The notes beneath the pieces were generated by a model, which had not been told where the DNA came from, did no database searches, and saw nothing but the letters and a program-made list of their open reading frames with translations. 64,000 nucleotides of DNA from an uncultured Saprospiraceae bacterium (lineage in GTDB: Bacteria; Bacteroidota; Bacteroidia; Chitinophagales; Saprospiraceae). Location: positions 53,475-117,474 of the forward strand of contig CALISO010000027.1 in NCBI GenBank assembly GCA_938041445.1. Direction: 5' to 3'. Below, piece after piece: positions 1 through 10,100 of the stretch (its first letter is position 1; each line of letters begins with the position of its first letter). The position numbers and the translations under genes are program-made.

Positions 1-513
1 TTTGCTGCTGGATCAGAAGCGGACTTACAGCCAAACTATGATAGTATAGAAGACTTTGCACCAGCTTGTGTCTGTATAGGACTAAGTGACTCACAGAATT
101 TTATTGATGTTTCAAATAATCTTGTTGATGATATTACATTCTATGACGGCGATGCCTTCCTTAATGCCATTCCTAATGTTGGTCATACTGTAGCATTCTC
201 AAACTATGCTGAAGAAATGATGGAATGTATCTACTACATCGAATCGCAGACGTTAATCTCCTCTTCTAATGATCTTGATACAAATCAAAGTATCAAGATC
301 TATCCCAACCCTAGCGAGCAGGAAATCACTATAGAAATTGACAATGAAGAAATGCCAAGTAGAGTCTATCTCACAATGCTGAATGGGGAATTAGTAAAAG
401 AGATACAAAATAATGTCAGAACGTTGTCAGTCACTGATTTACCTCAAGGAACGTATATGTTGACTGTAGAATTTGAAACAGGTGTGGAGACGAGGAGAGT
501 TGTTGTGGAGTAG
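1..513 (+). CDS. C-terminal part of a T9SS-exported protein (5' truncated by window edge)
   Basis: The ORF track starts this at 217, but the same frame is open back to base 1, so this is the tail of a larger gene that begins outside the window. The last ~75 residues form a typical type A T9SS sorting domain: IYPNPSEQEITIEI, then LTMLNGELVKEI, LPQGTYMLTVEF and a basic, valine-rich end (TRRVVVE). In this family the domain directs export across the outer membrane by the type IX system and is then cleaved. The upstream residues are acidic, with a CVC motif, and show no catalytic signature. It converges on the helicase gene with a 12-nt gap. The function of the missing N-terminal part cannot be told. 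Confidence 0.85.
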   Translation, partial: FAAGSEADLQPNYDSIEDFAPACVCIGLSDSQNFIDVSNNLVDDITFYDGDAFLNAIPNVGHTVAFSNYAEEMMECIYYIESQTLISSSNDLDTNQSIKIYPNPSEQEITIEIDNEEMPSRVYLTMLNGELVKEIQNNVRTLSVTDLPQGTYMLTVEFETGVETRRVVVE

Positions 514-525
514 AGTTGACAATTT

Positions 526-2436
526 TTAATACCCCATATACTCGTAAGCCGACTTATAATCGCCGTACTTTTCAAGATGATTCATCAATTCTTGATATAA
601 TCTTGAAGAACATAATGTCGAAGAATCTCCGACAATGACCAACTTTCTTTTGGCTCTTGTCATTGCTACATTGAGTCTTCGGTAGTCACCTAGAAATCCA
701 ATATTACTATTGAGATTACTTCTGACTAGACTGATATAGATCACATCTTTTTCTTGACCTTGAAATCCATCTATACTATCAATCTGTATGTCCAATCCTT
801 TGAGTTCTTCAGTATCTGGAAGGACATCTCGGATATGTCTGACCTGTTCTTTGTACGGGGAGATGATACCGATTTCGTGTCCTTGTGCTTTTTCTAGAAT
901 ACTTAATAGGTGCTCTCTGATGATGAAAAATTCTCCTGGATTCTTATAACTTTTATGCTTTGGATTTACCTCTTCTTCAAAGCCTGTACCTGCAGTGTCA
1001 ATGAAGACTAAGGGAGTCTGGTCACTGGGCAAGGTATGGTTAGATACTCGAGAATCTGACTTGAGTTCTCCATCGTAGCAAGCAGCATTTGAGTAACCAA
1101 GTATGAGGTCATTCATACGATATTGTGTATCAAGAAGCGAAGTACTTTGATTCCTATTTATCAAATATTCGAATAAAGTATTTTGCAATCCCATCTGTAC
1201 TGCCTTTGTGCTCTTTACTGTTGGCGGGAGTTGTTGGTGGTCTCCAGCGAGGATGACTCGTTTTGCTTTGAGCATCGCTACCCAACACTCCGGCTCTAGC
1301 GCTTGCGAAGCTTCGTCAATGACCACTGTATGAAATCTCAAATCTTTCATTACACTGCTTTCCGTTCCAATTAGTGTGGAAGCCACAACTTGAGAATCAT
1401 CGAGTATTGTACTGACTAATTTATCCTCTAAGTCTCTTGCCCACTTGCGTAGATCTCGGGCTTCTTTCTGTAAGTCTTTGCGTTGTTGTCGTTCTTCTGG
1501 TCCAAATGTACGTTTGAATTTTTTTGCTTGACGTTGAGCTTCTTCAGCTTCTATCTTGACGTTTTTTATGTGTGACCAATCTTTATGGTTACGAGCTTTT
1601 TCATTAAGACTGAGATGGACTAGGTCTTCTGATATCCTAGCAATATTTCCAACTCTTGTCACAACAAGTCCTGCGTGGTAGCTCCTCTCAGCTAGCAGAT
1701 CTACAGCATTGTTACTTGCAGCACAGACAAGAACCTTCCCTTCCTTAGTCGCAATGTGTCTGATTAACTCAATTAAGGTGGTAGTCTTGCCAGTGCCAGG
1801 AGGTCCGTGTATGATGTGATACGGATAAGCGTGGAACGCTTCATGAACAGCATCTTTTTGAGATTGGTTGAGATGCTTGGCAATGTTCAATTCTTGTGTT
1901 TTTGCCACTGAAGAGAACCCATCCTGAAAGCAACCAATCATATAATCCTTCACAGGTGGTGTGCCGATTGCCTCTGTAACCGTATTAATTGCCTTATCCA
2001 TCAAGTTGTATGTCCGAGCATCATACGACAGTCTCAATGTATAGGTGTTGCTTGTTGAGAAATAGTGTTTTTCTGATTGTTGAGAATAGATCAGAACTTT
2101 GAAAATTTCCTTTCGCTGATAGCTGACAACCCCAGGTGCAGAAAGCTCTGATTGTTGTTGGATGATTTGCACACTTGTACCTACCCTGATTTTATGTCGC
2201 TTATCTAAGTTGCCAGTCCGTTCAAATGTCAACTCTACCATATCCCCGACAGTAAAATGTTGACTTTCAAATCTCAACGGAAAGACAGCTAAGCCCGCTT
2301 CAAGATGTGCTTTGACTCCTTCTCGTTGAGCTATAGTTTCATAGTATTGCTGTTCTTGTTCCCGTTCAGCCTTCACAGCATTTGCAAGATTAGTGAAGCG
2401 TTCTCTGATCTCAGGTATCGAAAGTGATTGTGACAT
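526..2436 (-). CDS. UPF1/IGHMBP2-like superfamily 1 DNA/RNA helicase
   Basis: A 636-aa ATP-dependent helicase with all SF1B (Upf1-like) motifs in order. These are Walker A GPPGTGKTTTL near residue 210, motif II VIDEASQALEP, motif III GDHQQLPPT, YRMN (motif IV), SIDGFQGQEKDVI (motif V) and NVAMTRAKRKLVIVGD (motif VI). An N-terminal ~150-residue beta-rich region precedes the P-loop, as in the Upf1/SMUBP2 1B-type domain, and a charged helical insert (~290-340) lies between motifs Ia and II. Members unwind nucleic acid 5' to 3'; the cellular role in Bacteroidota is not settled. It is divergent from the secreted pair at 2517 and has a TAnnTTTG box just upstream of the ATG. Confidence 0.93.
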   Translation of the reverse strand: MSQSLSIPEIRERFTNLANAVKAEREQEQQYYETIAQREGVKAHLEAGLAVFPLRFESQHFTVGDMVELTFERTGNLDKRHKIRVGTSVQIIQQQSELSAPGVVSYQRKEIFKVLIYSQQSEKHYFSTSNTYTLRLSYDARTYNLMDKAINTVTEAIGTPPVKDYMIGCFQDGFSSVAKTQELNIAKHLNQSQKDAVHEAFHAYPYHIIHGPPGTGKTTTLIELIRHIATKEGKVLVCAASNNAVDLLAERSYHAGLVVTRVGNIARISEDLVHLSLNEKARNHKDWSHIKNVKIEAEEAQRQAKKFKRTFGPEERQQRKDLQKEARDLRKWARDLEDKLVSTILDDSQVVASTLIGTESSVMKDLRFHTVVIDEASQALEPECWVAMLKAKRVILAGDHQQLPPTVKSTKAVQMGLQNTLFEYLINRNQSTSLLDTQYRMNDLILGYSNAACYDGELKSDSRVSNHTLPSDQTPLVFIDTAGTGFEEEVNPKHKSYKNPGEFFIIREHLLSILEKAQGHEIGIISPYKEQVRHIRDVLPDTEELKGLDIQIDSIDGFQGQEKDVIYISLVRSNLNSNIGFLGDYRRLNVAMTRAKRKLVIVGDSSTLCSSRLYQELMNHLEKYGDYKSAYEYMGY

Positions 2437-2443
2437 ATGAATA

Positions 2444-2451
2444 CAAATGTA
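2444..2451 (-). promoter_or_regulatory. candidate -7 element (TACATTTG) for the helicase gene
   Basis: On the minus strand TACATTTG fits the Bacteroidota -7 consensus TAnnTTTG and ends only 7 nt before the ATG, so transcription would start at or next to the start codon (leaderless or very short leader). No clear TTTG -33 element is visible at the usual spacing, so this is a motif call only. Confidence 0.4.
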
Positions 2452-2516
2452 GTACGCTACGAGTTAAAATTATGACTAGATTGGATAATGCACGTAGGAG
2501 GTAGTACTTTCGAAGT

Positions 2517-4040
2517 GTGAAAAGTTTACTTGCTTGTTTATTGATAAGTCTCAGTTCGCTTCAGATGTCTTATGCATTGGATGAATGCTATCAATTGTTT
2601 GAACTTTCTGATACTGACGAGATCATCTTAGGTGAGCAGATTATAATTGATCAGTCTAATAATCTAGTAGATATTGCAGACGACAATTTTAATATTTTGT
2701 CAATTGAGGTCAGAAAGTTTGGAGACTTAGAATCGGTTATTCGATTCTTTGATTGTAATGTGTCATTCGATCAGTTTGATCAGAGAGGAATTTTCACTTT
2801 ATATATTCTTGGGTTAGGCGAAGGTGAAGACTTGCAGATTTTGACTTTTGATGATAGCAGTATGACCTACATAGTTCAAGGAGGAAATATTTCAACTGCG
2901 ATTCCCTGCACTACAGAATGTGTTTCCCAATTTTATCATAATCCTACTATTGAATCAATTACAGCTGAGTTGCTTGTATTCGATTCCAATGTTAATGTCA
3001 CTATTTCAGATCCAGTCTTTGAGTTAGTTTCTGAGCAAGTACTTGTGAGAGATGGTTACTCAACAGTTAGAATAATACCTGCACAATTTGAAACAGTTAC
3101 AGAGTTGGTAGTTGAGTCTTACACTAATATCTGCCCAGACTATCAAGCGGAATATATCCAAGTGGAAGAGCAATATTTAAAAAAAGAGAGTTACAGTATT
3201 CTTACCATTACTCCTACTAATATGCAGTTGTATAAGGAAGAGATACTTGTGTCGGAAGGTTATACAAGATATCAGTTGGAGACTGCGGCAAGTACTGAAG
3301 ACTTTATCGTAGAGATTGTCCCTGATTATACAAGATTAGATTGGGATCTTAAGCCCAATTGTCAGTCTCAATATCCTTATGATTGTCTTGACCATTTTAA
3401 GGTTAGTCAAGCAAAAGAATTTATGAATCTAGGTCAACCTTCTACTTGGGGATGTCCTGACGATGGTCAGATTACGTATCTCACTAAGGAGGTAGTGCCA
3501 ACTAGCTATGGCATCAGACCATATATGCGCTTGGTCTGGCCTAGTTCAACGGAAAGTGAAATTGTGCCAACAGAATATATCACTAGGACTTACACAGATA
3601 TTGTCAATCGTGATTCTATTCCAGAGGAATGTATCGAGATAGCTTATGCGACAATATCTCATCAGAGGTTAGCTTCTCCTGCAACTTCAACACTCGAAAA
3701 CGTTCCAGCCTTGTATAAGACACGTTCTTATCTTAAACTAGTAAGTGACGGCTCAGCTACTTACAGTGAAGCTAACATACTGTGTGATTATAGTTATGAT
3801 AGGGAGATTGTGATCCAGCCATTTGAGGAGTCACTTGATTCTTTTTACTGTGATGAGTTAACATTGAAGCAGCAGATGGATATCATTGACTGCCTTGAGG
3901 ATATAGAATACATAGATGGTCAAGTTACATTTGGGTCTGGGGAGTTCTGGAACGCGATGTTCCATTTATTGTCTGATTGGGATGAGTTTTTTATAGGACC
4001 GTTTACAGGGGGCATCATTCAATATTTTGAAAAGCCATGA
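2517..4040 (+). CDS. Secreted protein with degenerate VTEQVLVK-type repeats
   Basis: 507 aa, GTG start, followed by a signal peptide (MKSLLACLLISLSSLQMSYA). No enzymatic motif is seen. From ~residue 155 the chain carries repeated units of the form P-x-x-[FY]-E-x-V-[ST]-E-x-[VL]-V-x-x-x-Y: VFELVSEQVLVRDGYS, QFETVTELVVESYT, then EEQYLKKESYS, EEILVSEGYT, TKEVVPTSYG and EYITRTYTDIV. A central NCQSQYPYDCLD segment separates two repeat blocks. The layout resembles the repeat region that precedes OmpA domains in many Bacteroidota proteins (VTEQVLVKEAS...), but here no OmpA domain follows. It overlaps the next gene by ATGA, so the two are probably translationally coupled and work together. Function unknown; envelope-associated is the best inference. 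Confidence 0.8.
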   Translation: MKSLLACLLISLSSLQMSYALDECYQLFELSDTDEIILGEQIIIDQSNNLVDIADDNFNILSIEVRKFGDLESVIRFFDCNVSFDQFDQRGIFTLYILGLGEGEDLQILTFDDSSMTYIVQGGNISTAIPCTTECVSQFYHNPTIESITAELLVFDSNVNVTISDPVFELVSEQVLVRDGYSTVRIIPAQFETVTELVVESYTNICPDYQAEYIQVEEQYLKKESYSILTITPTNMQLYKEEILVSEGYTRYQLETAASTEDFIVEIVPDYTRLDWDLKPNCQSQYPYDCLDHFKVSQAKEFMNLGQPSTWGCPDDGQITYLTKEVVPTSYGIRPYMRLVWPSSTESEIVPTEYITRTYTDIVNRDSIPEECIEIAYATISHQRLASPATSTLENVPALYKTRSYLKLVSDGSATYSEANILCDYSYDREIVIQPFEESLDSFYCDELTLKQQMDIIDCLEDIEYIDGQVTFGSGEFWNAMFHLLSDWDEFFIGPFTGGIIQYFEKP

Positions 4041-5281
4041 GTCAGGATAGTTATATCAAACAACTTTTGCTTGTTTTGTTGGGCTTAATGCTGACTTCTT
4101 CTCTTTTAGGTCAGCTCCAGTTAATCGATCAATACATTTACAAGAGTGATACTGACTCCATCAGAGTTGGAGATTATCTTGATCCTACTAAGAATGAAAT
4201 TCTTCTGATTTATCCTAGTAGCTGTGAAGGATGTTTACTTGATATCCTTGCATATGAACCTTTGATGCAAAGATGGGATGTTGATTACGATCTTGCTATG
4301 ACTATATTGATCCAGCCTGATCAATGGCAATTTACAACAGCGAGCCTCATCCATCAAGTTGAGTTGAATACAGAGTTTGAGGTGTTTTTAATTAATGGCG
4401 ATTTTGATAGCACCAGTTCTCATCTCTACAGTAAGTCATTAAAGTATCAATCTGTTATTCCACAATTTCTTAATGAAGAAAATTTACAGCCGTATCTAGA
4501 TTCTATGTTGTCAGCAGAGTCTATCCAGGATGATTTACTTGGGTCAAATGTCTTGCAATGTGCCGTTGATGTTTCCAATTGTGATGAACCTGATACAGTC
4601 TTTATGCATATCAATAATCTTGTAGAAATTGGAACGTATGATTATACTGAACTTGTGTCAATATCCAACCAATATCTAATCAGACTGGATGCCATTAATC
4701 GTGATCTCTATTATTATAACCCAGTTGACAACATAGAGCATTTACTTTATTCACTAGACGGATTTATTTGTGATTCAATCAAGATTTATAGTGTATCTGA
4801 GGATAAATATTTGGATGGGGTTATTACGGATTACTGGAATGAAGGTGATGATGAGTATTGGGCAACTGACATAGATTTACAATGTCAAAATTCAGATGAT
4901 CCATTAATCATTTCTACTCAATATGGGACTAACGCCGGTCTAGTCCCTCAATTTGAAAATGGAATGGCTACTAGTCAATTACTTTGTCACTATGAAGCAA
5001 GTAGGCTAGAGTATGGTGACCTAGCCGATTGTCCATCGGATAAAATAGATCAACTTTCACAACTACGAGTATATCCTAATCCTGTTGGAGATATGCTCTT
5101 TGTAGAAGCAGGGATTCATACTATTGACCACATCGCTATGTTTAATATTAGAGGACAGGTGATTATTGCTGACACGGATTATGATGGACCAATTATTATG
5201 AGTGGACTATCTTCTGGCGTCTATTTTTTGGCAGTCACTTCTGAAGGTAAGCTTACTAGATATAGAGTGATAAAGTATTAG
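4037..5281 (+). CDS. T9SS-exported protein with thioredoxin-like CxxC segment
   Basis: 414 aa with an N-terminal hydrophobic signal (LLLVLLGLMLTSSLLG) and a type A T9SS tail (LRVYPNPVGDMLFVEAG ... GLSSGVYFLAVTSEGK ... RVIKY). Residues ~50-100 contain LLIYPSSCEGCLLDILAYEP followed by a hydrophobic strand; the C-E-G-C at a strand-helix junction is reminiscent of a thioredoxin fold, but the typical WCxxC and cis-Pro are not obvious, so redox activity is only a guess. The middle is acidic and carries several further cysteines. It starts inside the stop codon of the upstream repeat protein (ATGA). A 222-nt AT-rich gap follows. Confidence 0.8.
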   Translation: MSQDSYIKQLLLVLLGLMLTSSLLGQLQLIDQYIYKSDTDSIRVGDYLDPTKNEILLIYPSSCEGCLLDILAYEPLMQRWDVDYDLAMTILIQPDQWQFTTASLIHQVELNTEFEVFLINGDFDSTSSHLYSKSLKYQSVIPQFLNEENLQPYLDSMLSAESIQDDLLGSNVLQCAVDVSNCDEPDTVFMHINNLVEIGTYDYTELVSISNQYLIRLDAINRDLYYYNPVDNIEHLLYSLDGFICDSIKIYSVSEDKYLDGVITDYWNEGDDEYWATDIDLQCQNSDDPLIISTQYGTNAGLVPQFENGMATSQLLCHYEASRLEYGDLADCPSDKIDQLSQLRVYPNPVGDMLFVEAGIHTIDHIAMFNIRGQVIIADTDYDGPIIMSGLSSGVYFLAVTSEGKLTRYRVIKY

Positions 5282-5503
5282 CGCTGAACATCGCACGCTA
5301 TTCACCAAAGGCTATGTGCATCAATCTGAATTTATACATTCTCAAATTAAGTCAGGAGCTCTCTTGAGATTCTCCCTATCCAAAAATTATTTTTAGTGGT
5401 TTGGAGTAATTAAATACTGATATTTGTGTTTTGTATGATATGATGATGTATTTGACACCATCTTAAGACATCATTTTAATTAAGTTAGGCAGAATTACAT
5501 GTT

Positions 5504-6133
5504 ATGAAGTATTGGATTTTAGTCACAAGTTTGGTTGTCACTTCAATGATGACAACTACGCTAAGTGCTCAAGTTGGCATTGGTTTACTTGGAGGGATTG
5601 ACCTTTATCAACGATACACTAATCCAGCTGATGGTATTGCTAGTCCATCTGCAGGTAATGCTATAGCCAATATCGTTTTTGGTCCTAAGATTTGGGTAGG
5701 AGGTAAAAAGCTATCCCTTTCTGCTGAGGTCCCAGCAACAATCGGATTGACGGGATTTAGCAGTAAAGATTACAAAGGCTTGGGTTTAGCTGCCGTACCA
5801 GTGATAGGAATGGTCAACTTTCTTGGCAATAGTGGATTAGACAGAGATGCAGGGCCAGGATTTGGTCTTGGTGGTGGTATTATGCAATATCGTACAGAAT
5901 TGTATGGGTTAACTGATGACTTTATCTCTCAAGGTGTGACAAGAGATTGGGAACAAGTCTTCGTCGTACAAGCCGAAGTTGGATTTGGAATAACTGGTTG
6001 GACAGGTAAGCTCTATGCGAGATATGGATTCTCTAATGATGATGAAGAACTAAGGACATTCAATATTGGGATCCTTGCAGACTTTAATTTTATTATGATG
6101 AGACGCATTAAGGATCCCGCTAGTGCCTTGTAA
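5504..6133 (+). CDS. Putative outer-membrane beta-barrel-type protein
   Basis: 209 aa with a signal peptide ending TTTLSAQ, the typical Bacteroidota S-A-Q cleavage region. The mature part is rich in Gly and alternating hydrophobic strands (VGIGLLGGIDLYQRY, KLSLSAEVPATIGLTG, VVQAEVGFGITGWTGKLYARYGF), as in small outer-membrane beta-barrels. The last ~15 residues (MMRRIKDPASAL) do not end in the usual terminal aromatic strand, so barrel status is uncertain. It lies 3 nt upstream of murB and is probably co-transcribed with it. No specific family recognised. Confidence 0.75.
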   Translation: MKYWILVTSLVVTSMMTTTLSAQVGIGLLGGIDLYQRYTNPADGIASPSAGNAIANIVFGPKIWVGGKKLSLSAEVPATIGLTGFSSKDYKGLGLAAVPVIGMVNFLGNSGLDRDAGPGFGLGGGIMQYRTELYGLTDDFISQGVTRDWEQVFVVQAEVGFGITGWTGKLYARYGFSNDDEELRTFNIGILADFNFIMMRRIKDPASAL

Positions 6134-6136
6134 AAT

Positions 6137-7132
6137 ATGATCTCACTACAACCTCATCATACGTTTGGCGTCATAGCCCATTGTAGCGAGTTTACTTCTA
6201 TCACTACAGTAAATCAATTACAGTCGCTTTGTCAATCAGATTCTGCTGAAGCATTTGTGCTAGGTGGAGGGAGTAATACATTATTCGTAACCAATCCCAA
6301 AAGGGTCTGGATTATTGATATTCTTGGTAAAGAAATTATCAAGCAAAGAGAAAACTATGTGCTACTTAGAGTTGGTGCAGGAGAGGATTGGCATTCATTA
6401 GTCAAGTATTGTGTTGAAGAACAATTAGGTGGCATTGAAAACCTCGCCTTAATTCCCGGCAAATGTGGCGCAGCTCCTATCCAAAATATAGGAGCATATG
6501 GAGTAGAAATCAAAGATGTCCTACAATCAGTCTCAGTTGTGGAGAGAGCAACTGGATATCGTAAAGAGTTCCATAAGTCCGAGTTAGATCTAGGGTATCG
6601 AGATAGTCTCTTCAAACATAAGTGGAAGGGTAGATATATCATAGATAGTATCGTTATCAAGTTGATGAAACAGGGTAGTCACGATATCAAGACTACATAT
6701 GGAGCTATCTTACAGCAATTACAAGATGGTGGGATATCTAACCCATTAATAGCTGATGTCTTCAATGCTGTTGTTGCAATTAGATCAGCAAAGTTGCCTG
6801 ATCCAAAAGTACTAGGTAATGGTGGTAGCTTTTTCAAAAATCCAATCATCTCAGTTGCATTGTATGATGAGCTCAAGGCAAAATTCCCAACAATGCCGAG
6901 CTACCCAATCTCTGATACAACAGTCAAAGTTCCTGCTGGTTGGTTGATAGATCAAGCGGGTTGGAAGGGAAAGACAGTAGGCAATGTAGGCTGCTATGAA
7001 AAGCAAGCATTAGTGATCGTAAATCACGGTGATGCTACTGGTCAAGAAGTACTCGCTTTTTCAGAAATGATCCAATCCTCCGTTGAAGAGAAATACGGGA
7101 TAATATTGCAGCGAGAAATCAATTTGATTTAG
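6137..7132 (+). CDS. murB: UDP-N-acetylenolpyruvoylglucosamine reductase MurB (type I)
   Basis: 331 aa. MurB is an FAD-dependent cytoplasmic enzyme that reduces UDP-GlcNAc-enolpyruvate to UDP-MurNAc with NADPH, the second committed step of peptidoglycan synthesis. Visible family motifs are the FAD-binding LGGGSNTLF, LALIPGKCGAAPIQNIGAYG, the type I signature YRDSLFK, GNGGSFFKNP with the catalytic serine, and PAGWLIDQAGWKG near the C-terminus. Length and the YRDSxFK segment point to the E. coli-like type I form. The gene follows the outer-membrane-type protein by 3 nt, and its 3' end overlaps that of the convergent sensor kinase gene by 4 nt. Confidence 0.97.
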   Translation: MISLQPHHTFGVIAHCSEFTSITTVNQLQSLCQSDSAEAFVLGGGSNTLFVTNPKRVWIIDILGKEIIKQRENYVLLRVGAGEDWHSLVKYCVEEQLGGIENLALIPGKCGAAPIQNIGAYGVEIKDVLQSVSVVERATGYRKEFHKSELDLGYRDSLFKHKWKGRYIIDSIVIKLMKQGSHDIKTTYGAILQQLQDGGISNPLIADVFNAVVAIRSAKLPDPKVLGNGGSFFKNPIISVALYDELKAKFPTMPSYPISDTTVKVPAGWLIDQAGWKGKTVGNVGCYEKQALVIVNHGDATGQEVLAFSEMIQSSVEEKYGIILQREINLI

Positions 7133-10100
7133 CTAGTACTATTATCCCTTATATTTCTAATAGGTATATTCAAAGTATTCTTGAGATGCTTACTGATTGT
7201 AAAAGAAAAAGTACTGCCCTTTCCTTCTTCAGATACTACTGAAAATTTTCCTTTATGTCCATTTACAATTTTATTGCAAACGGCTAGACCGATGCCAGTG
7301 CCAGCATAATCGGTTTGCTTATGAAGTCTCTTGAAGATCTCAAATATTTTAACTTGATAATCACTTGCGATACCTATTCCATTATCTGTTACACTAAATT
7401 TCCAATGGTCATCGAGTTCTTCAGAGGATACAATTACCTGAGGGTTCTGACTTTTATTAAATTTCAAACCATTCAATATTAAATTGTAAAATACAGTACC
7501 TATCTGCTCTTTTCTACAATATATGACTGGCAACTTACCGGTGGTTACAGATGCATTGTTGCTTTTGAGATAGACGGATAAGTCTTGGATTTTACCTTCC
7601 AGAAGTGAATTAAGGTCTACTGTCTGAAAGACATCACCTTCCTTCCCAATCAAAGAGTAGCTTAGAAGACTACTGATTAAGGAAGACATACGTTCTACAC
7701 CCTGTTCAACGAAGTGAACATAGTTCATAAGAGTTGGGTCATCTAAGTTGTCAATCTTCTCCTTAAGCAAGCCTGAAAAAGCACCTACAGTTCTCAGCGG
7801 TTCCTGGAGATCATGCGAAGTGATAAATGCATATTGTTCAAGATCTTCATTCGATCTAGTCAATTCTTTATTGGATTCATCAAGCTGTAGGATCAGTTGC
7901 TGCATATCTACTTCTCGTTCTGCCAGAGAAATATTCGCTTTTTCTGTTTTCCTTATTTCATCATTCAGCTTCTTGTTGTATTCCTTAAGAACATTATTTC
8001 GTCGGTTTGCTACACTTTTGTAATAACCTAAAATAAGAAACATCACAAGAATAGCTAAGGCTAATAAAAGTAACTTGAATAGGTTTGTTTCAACAAAGGT
8101 TGGTAAGACCTTTATTACAATAGAAGTATATTCTTCAGGCCAACTACCATCAGTATTGGCAGTCTTGACCATAAAGGTGTATTCCTTTGGATCAAGATTA
8201 GTGTATAGAGCTTTTTGAGCATTTGTGTAATTCCACTCATCTCCTTCTAGTCCATCAAGTCGGTAGGCGTAAGTATTCTTTGACGGTAAACTGTAATTAG
8301 GACTTGAAAATAGAATCTCTACGGAGATATTGTCGGATGCAATCTCAATTGATTGTTTACCAATTGCATTTAAGTTTTCTTTAGAATCAGAGTTGATTAA
8401 GTTGGCACTTGTGATATACACTGGAGATTCAGTACTAGTTTGATCCCATTCAGATTTGTTAATAATGACCATTCCATTTTCACTTCCAAAGTAAACGTTT
8501 CCTGTGGGGTCACCATAGTTTGAATCTCTCCTAAAAGAGATCATCTGTAAACCATCTTTTTGAGTATAAAGATTGTATTTGTCGCTACTTAAGTCATAAC
8601 GAAGAAGACCATTTGGTGATGAGGCCCATATGATACCTTCATTCGTAATCGAAAGGTTATTTACCGCAATATCGGTAAGATCTTCATTGAAAATTTCAAA
8701 TTTGTCATTAACTAGATTGAAAGTAAAGAAGCCATTCAGATAACCAAAGTAGATTTTCTGATTGTATTCCTTCATCGTGATTATCTGATTATTATTCATG
8801 ATGTTTTTTACAGAGTCATCACCATTTTGATATGATAATATTTCCATCTGATCACCATGACCTACTATTCTTCGGATACCTTGATAACAAGCAACCCATA
8901 TGTCACCTCTGGAGTCCTCAAGTATTTTGTTGACACTTATATTTGGAATGACATTGGTCCATTTACCGCTATTCTCATTGACGATGTATAAATCTTTTTC
9001 TGAACCTACCCAAAGACGATCTTTACTATCCTTTACGATTTCAGATACATAAAATAAGAGCTCATTATTATTTAAGTTGAGGTTTCTATAAGAATCATTT
9101 AAGATGTTGCTTGGAAGGTAAAGAGTTTTTGATTTATAAGGTGGCTTTGTATTAATCCGGACAACGCCTTTTTGAGCTCCTATATATAATGAGTTACCTT
9201 GATCTCGAAACATTGTTTGTGCCAGTTCATTACGTATGTTTTTTGCAAAAGGAAGATTATCTAAAATCTGATTAGATGAGATATCGTATCCGAGTAATCC
9301 ATTTTGATTTGTTGCAATGACTAGTGTATTCTCATCAAGTTGTTTGATATTGTTTACTCTATCTAGCCTAATATTGGCAGAATTAAATGGCTGTGGTAAT
9401 TCTACTCTTCTAAACCTATTAGTTAGCTTATTAAATTGGTTAAGTCCTGAAGAACTGCCAATCCAGATTAAGCCTTGCCTCCCCAAATGCAAAGAAGTAA
9501 TGTTATTATCATTGATCGTAAAATCCCTACTTGCTCTTTGGAAATACGAAGAGAATTCAGGTTCTTGACTTGGAATATCAAAGTCTAGTTTTTTGATCTC
9601 TTGTTTGGCTAGTAAACTCAATCCATTATTAGTGGCAACCCACAAGTTCTTTTCTGAATCTATTTCAATATCTCTCACATAATTGAGAGCCAACGATGTT
9701 TTCTTCGCATCATTCGCGGTGAATAATATAAACTCTGGTTCCCAGTCTTGCTTATCTATTATGTTAGTAGCGTTCTCAGGTATTAGCATATAGCCTAGTC
9801 CGCTATTATGTGTTGATAACCAATAATGATTAGAATCATACTCAACAATTCGCCACACATTACTCTTTCCTTCAAGTTGAGGTATGATTATTTGCTTGAA
9901 ATGTCCTTTGCTATGCAGGCCAGATGGATGAGGAATGTATAGAAAATTTCCTCCGTCCCAAGTTGTTAACCAAATCCAACCCTTGCTGTCAACAAGAATG
10001 TCTAATACTGGACCAGGTTGAATAGCAAATGATCTGTTATCAAAAAAGTTGAAATTATAGACACTATCTTTCTTCGGGTATAACACATCAATACCACCTT

